Shown here: piece after piece, positions 1-16,830 of the stretch | How positions within the stretch are numbered: the stretch's first letter is position 1 | Layout of the letters: each line of letters begins with the position of its first letter | Origin: Diphasiastrum complanatum | Lineage: Eukaryota > Streptophyta > Lycopodiopsida > Lycopodiales > Lycopodiaceae | Direction of reading: 5' to 3' | Length of the DNA stretch: 64,000 bases | NCBI GenBank assembly: GCA_029204225.1 | Contig: CM055096.1 | Span: 41,004,519 to 41,068,518 of the forward strand | Translations under genes and position numbers: made by a program | The notes under the pieces: generated by a model | Seen by the model: the letters and a program-made list of their open reading frames with translations, nothing else | Databases searched by the model: none | What the model was told of the DNA's origin: nothing

Positions 1-240
1 CCAACTCTCTCCTTTGACTAACATGGAAAACTAGACGCACTCCAACTCCTGATGGATGTTCTAATTCATAAGCAGCCTGGTTAAGTTTCTTTGCAATCTT
101 GAATGGACGTTATATATTGGAGATAACTCATAGTACACATTCCCTTTATAAGTAGTGCCTTGAGATTCTTTTAGATTCACCCAATCTCAGACCTTGAACT
201 TTCATCTAGTTGGCATAAAAAGGGGGCCTGTCTTGAGCAC
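1..240 (-). pseudogene. Ty3/gypsy integrase C-terminal fragment
   Basis: Read on the minus strand, this interval gives the tail of a Ty3/gypsy polyprotein. There is a KLSPKY-like segment, then after a frame change PFKIAKKLNQAAYELE, ending in the hallmark VFHVSQ of the integrase C-terminal or chromodomain-proximal region. At least one frameshift separates the blocks, so the fragment is dead. It is cut by the window edge. It lies downstream of the auxilin-like exon 1 on the same strand, so it is probably an old insertion in that gene's first intron. Family assignment rests on the motif only. Confidence 0.75.
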
Positions 241-616
241 TCTATCACTATCCAACACTGTGACTGCGGGGCATATGTCCAACTTATTTGACTAAGCTCA
301 TAAAATTTGAATTTCGCAAGCAAATACATAAAAACAGGATGGTCGACCTATCCCTAAACAAAAAAGCGACTCTGTTTTATATCGAGCTTGTCCAGGCCAT
401 ACAATCAAGAGCTAAATAGCACGACCAATTACCCAGAACCGCCTTAAGATATGCTTGAACGCTACAACTCCATGATTGCTCACATAATATTCTTCTATAC
501 TGCTGTGTCTGAATTCTACAATCAGATTTAACCCAAAATGCAGTTTGTTCTGTAGCTCTCAACTACAATGCAGTCAAAGAAGAATGCAACAGAAAATTTG
601 TATTAAGTACACTTAC
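241..616 (-). other. presumed intron 1 of the auxilin-like gene, no other content seen
   Basis: This is the stretch directly downstream (minus strand) of a GTAAGT donor that closes the exon at 617-1281. I see no coding block, RNA gene or clear repeat in it. It is called intron by inference, because the next exon is outside the window. Confidence 0.4.
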
Positions 617-1281
617 TCAGGCTTTGAAGACTGAAAAAGTTCATCTTCATCAGGTTCATGTTTGACAGAGGATGTCATTGCAGAAGGACTTTGGGCATGT
701 AAACCTGATGAGGAAGAGGAAGCCTCCCCCGACCTGGAGTTGGACGCTCCAAAACATTCCAGCAGGTCATTCAAATCGGTGTAAGTAGGACCGGTTGCCA
801 AACCTCCTCCAAAAACATCTTCATAAATTACACCTACTGCAGAGTTGTTTCTCATCACTGTGCTGCTGCTAAACAGGTCTTCCTCGTCATAATAAGCCGT
901 CGGATCGAGCACAGGCAGATCACTATACTTGGAGGAGGACGATAACTTTGCAGGCAGCCGAAATACTTCATCATAAATATCTGGCAATAATTCTGCTCCA
1001 TACTTCTTCGTACCACCAGAACTGGCGCCGTATCCTCCTAAGCTAGCAGCGCCAAACTTATCAGCTTTGTGGCTAGATAGCCTATACGCAGAAGAAGCTT
1101 TTGACGATCTACTTGAATGGAAACGATTTTCCTGCTGTTCATCTACGGCATCTGCAGCAGTGCTCAAAAAAGAACCCAAGCTTCCCTGCCTTCTCCCCGC
1201 CCTTCCACTATTACTATGCCTTACAGAATCCTTGTGATTTGCGTACTCGGAAGACATTCCATCGCTGAAAAATTGATTCAT
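617..1281 (-). CDS. probable auxilin-like (J-domain family) protein, first exon
   Basis: The exon encodes about 221 residues, serine-rich and of low complexity. Short acidic-aromatic blocks in it resemble the N-terminal half of plant auxilin-like and JAC1-type J-domain proteins: DIYDEVF near residue 100, LPVLDP followed by YYDEEDLF near 125-137, and IYEDVFGG near 152. Those proteins help Hsc70 strip clathrin from vesicles. The catalytic J domain is C-terminal and would lie left of the window, so it is not seen. The start is well placed: an in-frame TGA lies 24 nt upstream of the ATG. The exon closes at a GA|GTAAGT donor; read without splicing, a TAA follows two codons later and gives a 222-residue protein. 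The alternative is an unrelated disordered plant protein. Confidence 0.55.
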
Positions 1282-1724
1282 TGCTCTTCTGCCCGATGAT
1301 ATTCACACCAGTCAACTCAAGCGCATGAGCTCTCAACAACATTCAAGAAAGAATAAAACGTCCCTCCCAGGCTCCGGCAGCCATCATCAAGCTACACAAC
1401 CTACACAAATATCTATCTCATAGCTCTGCTGACTTAAGTTAGTGAAAACACAACATGTGTGTATGTCCTTTTGTCAGAGAGACAGACAAGTAGTGATAAC
1501 TACATAACAACAACGAACATAGATGAAACAAGCTTATCGGATATCTGCCACTTCATAATCTGATTCTAAAAGCATTCTGGCTATGGAAAAGCCACCATCA
1601 ATATAGATTCGTCTTTCAACCTGGCTCCTGCTTAAAGCATCAATATTGGTAGATCCATTCATTTGTTATGTTTTGTTGTAAGTTCTAAGGAAGGCAAACG
1701 AGGCATTGGAGAAGAGATATGAGT
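1282..1724 (-). promoter_or_regulatory. 5' leader and promoter region of the auxilin-like gene
   Basis: This non-coding stretch lies directly upstream of the ATG. No clear TATA box was identified. A (GA)n tract lies at its distal end, a placement also seen near the HSF and PP2C starts in this window. It is called by position only. Confidence 0.35.
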
Positions 1725-1749
1725 GAGAGAGAGAGAGAGAGAGAGAGAG
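1725..1749. repeat. (GA)n microsatellite
   Basis: About 12 uninterrupted GA units, followed by two GATA-like steps (tagatagtagatagg). Confidence 0.95.
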
Positions 1750-2244
1750 TAGATAGTAGATAGGTATCAGGCTCTGACTGGAGGATTGTAGGCCCAGGGC
1801 CAGATTTCGAAGGCTGGAGTATTTTTTTGCTGTCAAATCTATGAGTTGCCTTGGGTTTTGGGAAAGCGGCTATGCCAAGCCATGCCATGGCCCAATGTCC
1901 TAAATGTTTCTTCAACCTATTTGTTGGGTTTATAGAGAAAGTCAATGCACTTTTGTTCTTGAACCTTTGGTATGAAGCCTTATGGAGCTTGCCCAAAGTA
2001 GTACAATTTGAGTAAACTCTTGTGGGAGGAAGGTTATTCCTCAAGAGCCTTCCACCTTGAGAGGATGTTCTCAATACCGAGCAAAAGACTCGAGGGGAAT
2101 GTACGTTGCCTACTGCCTTGAGTGTGAGTTCTTTTTTTGTGATCTTTTCTTTTTTTTGGAATCAACATAATGTTCACATTAGTTGTCACATAATGCATGT
2201 GTTGTGCAGCATCAGCCAATATTATTTCTCACCTTACAAGAACC
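1750..2244. other. intergenic, nothing recognised
   Basis: Short open frames exist here, but none shows a family motif or codon pattern that suggests a gene. Confidence 0.5.
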
Positions 2245-2680
2245 GAAACTAAGAATCTTCATTACCATGTAAACATTTGTCCCGACCATCTACTATATCA
2301 CTTAAAAGACAAATTTGAGGTTTGAAAAATAAACTTGTAGTACATTAGAGCTAAAACAATGACTTTAGTGCATGAAGAAGACAACTATTGAATGGGAAAT
2401 CAAAATAGTATTTCAAAAAACAAACACAATGTATTGAATTGTAAATGACTAAGTATAGGATCAAAAAACAAAATAGTGGAAATCAAACTAGTATCTAAGA
2501 CCAAAAAAACTTGCTTTTGGATTGCTATTGAAACTTAGTGTTAGCTTGAATATAAAATAGTCAACTAAACACTAAAAATTGCAAATGGCACTTATTCAAC
2601 ATCAATTGAAGTGGGATTCAAAATCAATACAATGTTGTGTACTAAAATTAAATTGGTTATTCAATAACAAATAAAATTGC
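2245..2680. repeat. diverged direct repeat, copy 1
   Basis: This copy shares an ordered series of blocks with 2830-3365. One block runs through gacaaatttgaggtttga, another is acttgcttttggattg followed by attgaaact-agtgtt, another is aaatggca followed by cact, and another is the caa-gttgtgta near the end. The block order is the same and many small indels separate them. No protein is encoded. It could be one arm of an old LTR pair or a tandem non-autonomous element. Confidence 0.7.
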
Positions 2681-2829
2681 CAATGAGTCATAGAACATGG
2701 TATTGGACATGCAATTTAAAGTCATCAAGGACTAATAAAATCATAGGTAGTACAAAGTTTGTAGGCGAGGATATTTGGTATTTTACATTGCTCGTGGTTT
2801 GCCGTTTTTTTTTATGTACAAGAATCAAG

Positions 2830-3365
2830 ATTGAAGATCTTCATCATGATGCACTCCTCCAAGGTCTCTCCAACATTTGTTCCCACACATCTACAATATC
2901 ATCAAAAAGACAAAATTGAGGCTTGATTAAGAAATTTGTGGTATATTAAAACTAACAAGATAGTGACTTTGCAAATAAAAATCAAACACTGAATGAAGAA
3001 GACAAACTTTGCATAGAAAATCAACGTAGTACTTAAGGAAAGAAACTTGCTTTGATTGGATTGCAAACAAAACTAAGTGCCACACTAAAATAGTGATGAA
3101 AATAGCCATTGGATGGAATATCAAAGTACTAGGAAAAAAACTACTTGCTTTTGGATTGATATTGAAACTAAGTGTTGGATTGAAAATGAAATAGTCTACG
3201 AAATTCTAAAAATGGCATATGGCACTCTACAAATAGCAAATCACACTTTAAAAACAACAAATTAAGTGGGAAATAAAGCGATTACAAGCAAAATAAATAA
3301 TTAGGAATAAAATTTCAACGTTGTGTATTAGACGAAATTGGTAATTTGATAACAGACAAAAAAAT
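2830..3365. repeat. diverged direct repeat, copy 2
   Basis: This is the second copy of the 2245-2680 repeat in the same orientation, offset by roughly 590 bp. It contains an extra internal block (about 3030-3120) that itself resembles the acttgctttt segment, so it may have grown by internal duplication. About 150 bp of unmatched sequence separates the two copies. Confidence 0.7.
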
Positions 3366-3789
3366 GTACATATATTTATATTTTATAATAGTCTAATTTA
3401 ACTTTTCAAAAGTAACTCATGGAATACATTGTTGCTAGTTATGCTAAATCCATAAAATTTTGACAACATTGAAAATATTTTTGTTTTTTCTACAGTTCAA
3501 ATTCTAGGCGTTTTCACTAACTCCTCTCAACTCAATGCTTGATATATTGTCAAGACTCTCTTTTTCAGTTGATGAGGTTGACAACTTGTTTCCTTCATCA
3601 AAATCTACTTATAAACTCTCATCTAAGTCAACGTCCAATGTCGACAATAAAATTTGCGTTTACCATCGAGATGAAGATGATAGTTGTGCACGTAATGCAA
3701 TACGTTCTTTTAAAATAGGTACGAAGGAATAGATAATGGATGTAGCAATCTAGATTTCTTAACCTGCTCTACTTTGTTGACCTGACATG
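3366..3789. other. intergenic, nothing recognised
   Basis: AT-rich. A 65-codon plus-strand frame at 3535-3732 has no recognisable motif and was not accepted as a gene. Confidence 0.4.
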
Positions 3790-3811
3790 ATATACATTCC
3801 TGACCCATCCT

Positions 3812-4015
3812 CTATACATCCTCCTTCATCCCTTGCCATTTGAAAAGATTTTTACCCTTTTGATAGGTCTTCAATATTCCACAATGACCAGCACTAGGAG
3901 ATGAGTGTACTTCATAAAAAATTTGATAAACTAACCTTGATTTGGCACAAGAACTATCTTTTATTTTCATATACCAAAATCTCATCTTTGAGTTAATATC
4001 GAGACTGAAGTTCAA
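3812..4015 (-). pseudogene. gypsy integrase N-terminal zinc-binding region
   Basis: The frame reads YEVHSSPSAGHCGILKTYQ followed by a WQGMKEDV block. This matches the H-x-H/C-x2-C finger region of Ty3/gypsy integrases (usually HDSPLAGHPG...WPGMKKDV). The catalytic core is not readable here. Confidence 0.85.
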
Positions 4016-4261
4016 ATTTTGGGTCCAATAAGTCTCCCATGATTTGCATCATAGTTGCATCCTTCATATAGTCCTCCATGATGATGGATTTCCAATTATT
4101 TTTCAAAGAAATGAGTGGATTTAGCATGCATCTTTCCAACATGTAGCATAACCCTTGTAAAGCTCGATTTTGTCTTCTGGACATTTTTTTGTTTTCTGCC
4201 TCTTGGAAAATGGATAAATACTCTTCCAAGATTTCACATGTATCACACATTTGCATTCTCC

Positions 4262-4385
4262 ACAACCTTGATAAAGCATCAGCAACTTGATTTTCCTTGC
4301 CCTTAAGGTATTTGAAGGCAAATTCATATGCATGAACTTGTGCTAGCCATCTCTTTTGTTTGTCAATAAGCTGCTTTTGACTCAT
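4262..4385 (-). pseudogene. gypsy RNase H C-terminal segment
   Basis: The frame contains DKQKRWLAQVHAYEF and YLKGKENQVADALSRL, the near-invariant end of Ty3/gypsy RNase H where it joins integrase. The upstream part of RNase H (4385-4690) is readable only in broken frames. Confidence 0.88.
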
Positions 4386-4699
4386 TTCAATCTATAATGA
4401 TGAACTTGACCCATGTAGATAATGTCATCATTTTTTCAAAGCATATACTATAGCCACCATCTCCTTGTCAGTAGCTTTCAACTGTCATAAGCAATCACAA
4501 CATCCTTTTGATTCAATGTGGCTCCTAATTCACTACCACTTGCATTGACTGTAACTTTTACTAAAACTAGGGGCATTGACCAAAGCCTTCTTCAACTAAA
4601 CAAATATTTTTTGAGCTTCATCATTCCATTCAAATTTTATTAACAAATGTGTGAGTGGTGTTGCTATCTTTGAAAATTTGAAAATAAAGCACCTATAGT

Positions 4700-5345
4700 A
4701 GGGGTGCAAATCGCAAGAATCCTCTTGATTGTTACAAAATTTTAGGACTCTTCCAATTCTTAAGCCCTTCAATCTTGTGTTGATCCATCTTGATACTATC
4801 TTTTGTCACTATTTGCCCTGAATACTCAATCTCACTATCTAAGCAGACCAAGACAAACTTATATAGATATGGCACGAAAATTTTGTTCATCAATGCTAAG
4901 AGAATAGCCGATGCATTGATTAAACCAAAAGTCATAAATTTGAGCTGAAAATGCCCTCTATCAGTCCAAAAAGTTGTCTTATATTGATTCTCCTCGCTAA
5001 CCTTGATCTAGTGATAATCAAATTGAAAATCAATCTTAGAAAATACGTGTGCTTCTTTAGGAAAATCCAACAATCATCTACATGAGGAATTTGGAAATCT
5101 ATTATTGATGGTAATCTTGTTAAGTGCTTGATAAACTATGCACATCCAAAAAGTATTTTTTTTTCTTAACAAGGAGTATGGGTGAAGCAAAAGGTGATTT
5201 TCTTAAACTGATGAACTAACTCCTGGATTTATTTTCGAAATTCTTCTCTTTCTAATTACGACAATCTATATGGAGGAATGATAATTGATTTTTGACCTGG
5301 TTCCAGCTCTATGACATGGTCCACGAATCTTGTTGGACCCCATTT
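4700..5345 (-). pseudogene. gypsy reverse transcriptase, frameshifted
   Basis: On the minus strand the N-terminal block VDHVIELEPGQKSIIIPPYRLS is readable near 5250-5330, in line with the usual H-x-I-x-L-x-PG-x-P-x3-PYR motif. Further on comes FGLINASA...LMNKIFVPYLYKFVLVCLDSEIEYS (4790-4935), matching the FGL-x-NAPA and F-x-DDI-x-VYS blocks. The catalytic YxDD-type motif is degraded to CLDSEIEYS. Confidence 0.85.
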
Positions 5346-5479
5346 TGGTAACGTTTTTGGAAACACATCTTTAAACTTATCTAAAACTCGTTTTACCTTT
5401 GATTTCATCGAAATTTCAAAAGGAACATATCTACATTAGGCTTACAATGCATGTGTTGAGCTTGTGCCTTGGTAATTAA

Positions 5480-5809
5480 TTATATGTAGGCACCCAATTG
5501 TTTTTTCCTGCAACTACAAATTTCAAATTCTTGGTCTGATTGCGTGAATTGTATTGTTCTTTGCTTGAAGTTAAAAGTAACACCACCTAGTATTTGTAAC
5601 CATTCAACACCAAGTATCATGTTGATAGGTCTCATATCAACCACATACAAATTAGTTTTTAACTCATAATTACCCATCTGAATCTTGGATTCTAATGTGA
5701 TTTTGTTGCAAGTAATAAAATTTTCATCAACAATCTGGACACGTAATATCTTTGGAGTCTTCATAGTTGATAAGTTACAACTCCTAATTAAATGGATGTT
5801 GACTTTCAA
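5480..5809 (-). pseudogene. gypsy aspartic protease (retropepsin) domain
   Basis: A 109-codon open stretch contains LYVVDMRPINMILGVEWLQ followed by a GGVTFNFK segment. This matches the C-terminal half of plant Ty3/gypsy retropepsins (usually DVVLGTQWL...DF). The catalytic D-S/T-G lies further upstream (to the right) and is not clear. Confidence 0.8.
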
Positions 5810-6509
5810 TCAAAATATAAATATTCCTTCCATTAATATTTGCTCTAACATGCAAGGTTCCAAATGAATGAGAACCATTAAATGCATTTGAGGACACAAA
5901 CATAAGTGATGCATTCGCATCCTTCCTATTAGAACTTTATGTTGTCCCCCATTTTTATCTTCCTACACTTCACTATAAACAATTCACATTTATGTTCTTG
6001 CTGCATTTGGGAGATCATTCTCATTGAACTAATTTTCGTCCTCCTCATCTCCTAGTTGATTTTTCTCATTGGAATTTCCAGTCATTGTTGTTAAATGGAT
6101 TTCTTGCTTACAAAATTTGTACACTTTTCATGGTCTCTATCATATTTTCCTTGAAATTTGTAACAAAGTCACAATGCTTGGAGTTTTTTTAACCTGGTCA
6201 TCCAATAGCCTTTGAACTGATTTTGGCTTCTGATTTTCCAACATCATAGATGCCATGCCTTTACCAATAATCTTAGCACCACATGCCTCATGAGAATGAT
6301 CAATATGTCATAAACCATCTGATATATATCAAGGCATGGCCCAATGGTCTTGATGTTGGCAAAACATTATGACAAGTTGGTTGAAACGAAACAAGTTGTT
6401 CATCGCTTGCTAGTTGCTTTCCCTTGTTGTTTTGCAATGTCATCATCATGTTTTGATTATTATTATTTTAATTCCTAGATGTCGTAGCAATTAGGGGTGG
6501 CGAAGGATC

Positions 6510-6685
<176 letters not shown>

Positions 6686-6769
6686 GCAATTAAAATTCAC
6701 ACCAACTGACCTGAAAATGAGTTGGAAGAATCCAATTTTCATTTCACATGCATATTTTTTGTGGTCAAA

Positions 6770-7050
6770 AACTCTTGTGTGGTAATGCCACGCATGGCTA
6801 CCACGCATAAAAAAATATCCGAATAAAATCTACTAGAGGTTTGTTACGTGTGCCAAATCGCTTTAAAAATATTTGCCATGCTTGGCAAAATTTCAAAGCC
6901 ACGTTGCACTACCAATGCGCAAAAAAATTGAGAAAAAAAAATGCTAATGGTTTGCCACCCATGGCAAATCAATCTGAAAAATCTTGCCACGCGTGGTAAA
7001 GTTCCAATGTGGCATGTGGCTGTGCCACGCCAATTCAAAATTCAAATTGT
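6770..7050. repeat. minisatellite of about 105 bp with palindromic cores
   Basis: Two diverged units of roughly 105 bp (about 6838-6940 and 6941-7048), plus a partial third upstream, each carry variants of a tgccacgcgtggca-type palindrome. Examples are gccacgcatggc, tgccatgcttggca, tgccacccatggca and tgccacgcgtgg. The surrounding spacer order is alike: a tttgcca core, a short A-rich stretch, a second core, then a run of A. No coding potential was found. More scattered half-cores (gtggca, tgccac) continue to about 7215. Confidence 0.75.
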
Positions 7051-7215
7051 TTTCCCTCCCATCAGTTAGCAGTTCACCAAGGGATTGGTCGGTGAGAGCA
7101 ATTTTGGTGGCATGGTAGTCCCAAATGTGGCACAACCATGCATCCATTCCCAGACAATTGCCATGAAAATTGACACGTGAGAGTTGGCAGGCTAAAGTCG
7201 ATTTTTGTCTTGTGT

Positions 7216-12854
<5,639 letters not shown>

Positions 12855-12859
12855 TTTAG

Positions 12860-13095
12860 CTGCTTCATACCATCAAAGCACAAGACATAAAGATTTGGAT
12901 CAGAATGTGTCCTCAACATCCCCTTAGAACAAAAGTAGGCCTCAATCCTGCTGTACCACACCATAAAGTGCTTTCTTCAAGCGACATACTTAATTCTCCT
13001 ATCCTTTCGCTACAAAGCCTTCAGGTTGATCCATGAACACCTCTTCTTCTAACTCACCATTTAGAAAAGCAGATTTCACATCCATTTGATGCAAA
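12860..13095 (-). pseudogene. copia-A reverse transcriptase, N-terminal part only
   Basis: On the minus strand [19 protein letters not shown] followed by MDQPEGFV is readable near 13030-13095, matching the first RT block of copia elements. Stops follow, and only traces of the KALYGV region can be read before similarity ends. Confidence 0.85.
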
Positions 13096-13343
13096 GGCCA
13101 ACATACTGGCGCAAAACCACTTAGGGAGCTTCATGTTAGGTGATTGGCTTCCTGGTGAAAATGTATCTCACGGTACATCTTTCTCCTTGCGTTTGTCACC
13201 TACAACTTCAATCCTTCTTGCACCAAAGGGTTTGTCTCTACCTCTCCAACCTGTCTCTTGAGGTTGAGTAGTAGTATCTTGAGGTGTATCCTCGTGTCCA
13301 TCACTAGGAAAGTCAATAAATGGATAATCATCAGGAGGCATCC

Positions 13344-14402
13344 TCACTGTACCATCTTTCCCACTAGATGTGTCCGTCTTCCAGCATTCTCGTCTTCATA
13401 CATGTTAGATTCATCAAAAATAACATCACGGTTGACATGTATTTTGTTCTCCACTAGATCAAAACATCTATAGCCCTTCACATGATCATCATATCCTAGG
13501 AATATACACTTGATAGCTTTCACATCAAGCTTACGTCTCTCTTCCTTAAAAATTTGTACAAATGCATTACATCCAAATATTCGCAAGTGCTTCACCTTTG
13601 GCTTCTTCTTCGTGAATGCCTCCTCAGGTGTTATCTTTGGTATGGCAAAGGTAGGACTTCTATTTTGAAGATAGACTGTCGTACTGCATGCTTCTGACCA
13701 AAAATCTTTTGGTAGTTTCATCTCAGCTAGCATAGATCTGGCACTTTCCACAATCGTACGATTCTTGCGCTCAGCTACACCATTGAGTGCAGGAGTATAA
13801 GCTTACGTAAATTGTCTTTTGATCCCACATTGATCACAAAGATCATTGAAGTCGTTAGACTTGAACTCACCTCCACTATCTGATCTTAGAACTTTGATCT
13901 TCCTACCTGTCTGATTTTTGACCAATGCTTTGAAGCTCTTGAAAGTGTCAAATGCATCTGATTTCTTCTTCAAAAAGTAAATCCATGTCTTGCGTGACAT
14001 ATCATCAATGAAGGTCATGAAATAGAAGGCTTTACCTAAGGACATAGTCCTCATAGGCATGCATAGATCTGTGTGGATCAAATCTAGGGTGTTCTTTGCC
14101 CTTGCAACACCACCTTTATTGAACTTCTCTCGATGTTGCTTCCCACACACACATGACTCGCACATCGTCTTCAAGTGGTCTTCCATCGTAGGCAATCCTA
14201 TTACCATTTCCAATTTCCTCATCAAGCTAAGGCTTCCTAGGTTCGAATGACCAAGCCTTTTATGCCACAGTTCAATTTGTGATGGAATGGATGAGATAAG
14301 TCCACCTTGATTGTAGCATTCAACTTGTACAATTTCGTGTTGGGCTCTCTTATACCATCCGCGATGACTTTGAACTTTTGGTTCACATCCTTCACAAAGC
14401 AA
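13344..14402 (-). pseudogene. copia-A GAG-pre-integrase and integrase
   Basis: Two open blocks, 13803-14402 and 13344-13751, are separated by a short break. The first has LWHKRLGHSNLGSL, the zinc-binding C-x2-C (CESCVCGKQH), LDLIHTDLC, FIDDMSRKTWIYFLKKKS and a SDSGGEF block, the last two covering parts of the D-D-35-E core. The second has LPKDFWSEACSTTVYLQNRSP and RIFGCNAFV, the conserved copia integrase C-terminal stretch. A stop lies at the junction near 13801. Confidence 0.9.
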
Positions 14403-14424
14403 CGATCATGGGCAAATTCTACTT

Positions 14425-14775
14425 TCAACTTTTGATCAGTAATGACGCCAATGGAAAGTATATTTTTTTTCTCAAAACTGGTACGTAAAGTACCTCCCTA
14501 ATCATCCTACTTTTGCCATCAAGTAGTTGGATTGAAACGGTGCTTATCCCCTTGATCTTGCACACATCACCATTTGCTTGTGAAACAGACGTTCCATTAT
14601 CCAACACTTTCAAGCTACTGAACCAATCCTTGTTACCTGTCATATGTCTTGTGGCTCCCAAGCCAATGTACCATGCTTGGTCATCTTGATTAGATGACAA
14701 TGCTGACATGAAGATCTCACCTTCGTCGACAAGGTTACCTGCTTGCTTTGGTTTCCCCTTGCCTGATTTTGCCAA
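14425..14775 (-). pseudogene. copia-A protease with lost active site
   Basis: The frame contains WYIGLGATRHMTGNKDWF and later YVPVLRKKIYFPLASLL. Copia proteases carry D-S-G-A-T at the first block. Here the aspartate and serine are replaced by glycine and leucine, so the catalytic aspartate is missing. Confidence 0.88.
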
Positions 14776-14781
14776 AAATTT

Positions 14782-15555
14782 TCAACATTCGCTCTTCCAA
14801 TGGCCCTTTTTGTCGCAATGGAAGCATTTGTCCTTCTTCTTGGTCTTGCTGGAAGATCCCTCATCCTCCTGAGTCGGTGTGAATCGCTGCTTAGATTTCT
14901 TCTTGCCCTTGTCTTTGCCTTGCTTTTGGCATGTCGCAAGTGCCTGATCATCAGTGTTTTGACGTCTAGCTTTCACCATTTCTCGTTGTTGCTCCTCCTG
15001 CATCAAGATTCCTGTGAGCTCATCAAAGTTTGGCAATTTTTCTCTTGATGCTATTCTGCTCACAAACATCTGATAGGGTTCTGTAATGCCGCACAATGCA
15101 TTGTGCACCCGCTCCACATCACGTATGCGCTCACCAGTAGAATGCAGTTCATCCCTCATAGTCTTGATTATGGTCATGTACGTTTGAATATGCTCTCCTT
15201 GCTCCATGCTGGCACTATTCAGTTTTGACTTCAGAAACATGGTCCTTGACGGATTTGATGTCTTGAGCTGCTCCTTTAGCACATCCCGTGCCTGTCTAGG
15301 TGTAACAGCATCACAAATGTGGGTAATGATGTGATCCTTCACCTCCAAAAACTGATCATGGTGCATGCATCTCCCAATATGATATGCATTGAATGCATCT
15401 CCCAATATGATATGCAAATGTTTCACCACTTTGGGTTGCCATGCATGTATCAAGTGTGGCCCACATTTGCACATCAAAAACCTTTGAAAACTGATCATGG
15501 GTGCATGAAAACTACCATAAAGACTTTCTATTTTTTTTAAAGTGTGCAAACACAC
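14782..15555 (-). pseudogene. copia-A gag with CCHC zinc knuckle
   Basis: The 257-codon frame has a UBN2-type gag region (LKEQLKTSNPSRTMFLKSKL followed by the EHIQTYM block) and ends with the knuckle CFHCDKKGHWKSEC at residues 244-257. The N-terminus is disturbed by a 28-bp tandem duplication at 15366-15413, which changes the frame. The first 60 or so residues therefore probably do not belong to the original gag. Confidence 0.85.
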
Positions 15556-16830
15556 GCACTTCGAGGATGGGTCTCATTGGATACACCTCCTCCAACATCC
15601 ATGATGGTTTTAGACTGGTATAGGAAGTGGATTGAGAGCCAAGTTTATGAACCAATAGACTCATTAGTTGATGGCATGAAAAGACTATCTAGTTTCCATC
15701 TATTGTCTTATTGGTGGATGTGGTTGATCAATCAATCACCTTTTGAATCTCTCAAAAATGTGTAAATGACATCATTCTTTCCTCTTTGCTTAAGAAGTCC
15801 ATGATAAGTGAATCCTAACAAATATGTTGTTTCTCTCGAGCTCTAAGATGAAAATTCACATGTCAAACTATCTTTACTTTTCCCATCACATTTCACCTCC
15901 TTAGATGTGCACTCTGGGTTTCATTAGTCATGGTCTACCTTTCAAGATAAATAGGCTTTCCTTAGGAGATATATCTTGGATAAAGATCGGCTCAAATGGA
16001 TTTTAAACATTATCTACTCCAAGTTTGATTCCTAGAATTCAACCTCTCTTAGCTTTGCAACTAGATTATTTGTTGTGGCCCACCATTTCTGCCTTTTTTA
16101 AGGCTACTTCCTTTCTATTTGAGCTAAGCCAAATTGTTATTACCTTTGATCCCTAGAAAATCTACAAAGTCTCTCAAGGATGATTCTTTTAGCACTTAGG
16201 TTTAGGTATTTGCTTAGCTTTAGCGAAATTAGTATTCTATTGGGCCTTATTTCTATGGTACAATATTCATGCGACTATCTTGTAAAAATTGTAGCCTACC
16301 ATATTGAGTGTTGAAGTCATGAACACACATCACATATTTGACATCACGTATGAACAAAAGACAATGAAATGTTGATCAAGTACTAATCTCTTATATAATA
16401 TTCCAAACCAAATAATGAGCTCAAACCAAATAAAATTACAAGTACCATAAATAATGTTTGAGTGACCCAAATGTTTTAGAGGTCGTGCATCTTTCAACTG
16501 AACATACAAAAACAAAACAAAAGAAGTTAATGAACTAGTAGCTACAACCTGTAAATGAAATTGACAAACTAAAGAATCCAAATAAACAACAAACAAAAAG
16601 GATCCAAGGGGCTGAACCAATGCTCGAGAAAACCAGCAAACTATAGGATTGGAACCAGCAAGTTTTCTTGAAAATCGGCATCATAAAATGTCTGGCGATT
16701 TTTTATAAAAGCAAATATACAATTTTTATAAGTCTTCAAAAATGAAAAGTTTTATAAAATGCAGGTTTTTTTTTTAGCATAACTCAAAAGAGGTTTCCAA
16801 AGCACTATGAGCCTATACTTAGAGGTCTAC
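15556..16830. other. intergenic, nothing recognised
   Basis: No motif-bearing frame was found. The 5' LTR of copia-A would be expected here, but no primer-binding site or TG...CA unit could be recognised. Confidence 0.45.

Larger units (their letters stand above)
3790..6170 (-). mobile_element. decayed Ty3/gypsy retrotransposon (gag end to integrase)
   Basis: The domains follow in the order expected for a Ty3/gypsy element on the minus strand. They are a broken CCHC knuckle near 6110-6165 (second cysteine replaced by phenylalanine), a retropepsin-like domain (5480-5809), reverse transcriptase (4700-5345), the RNase H end with the QKRWLA and YLKGKENQVADALSR blocks (4262-4385) and the integrase zinc-binding region (3812-4015). 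Many stops and frameshifts separate the blocks, and no LTR or primer-binding site was found. The element is old and inactive. Confidence 0.9.
12855..15555 (-). mobile_element. Ty1/copia element copia-A (no LTR seen)
   Basis: The domain order on the minus strand is gag, protease, GAG-pre-integrase, integrase, then the start of reverse transcriptase, as in Ty1/copia. It stops within reverse transcriptase near 12855, and neither LTR nor primer-binding site is visible, so both ends are lost. Frames are broken between domains, yet long stretches (199 and 257 codons) remain open, so it is younger than the gypsy relic at 3.8-6.2 kb. Confidence 0.93.
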
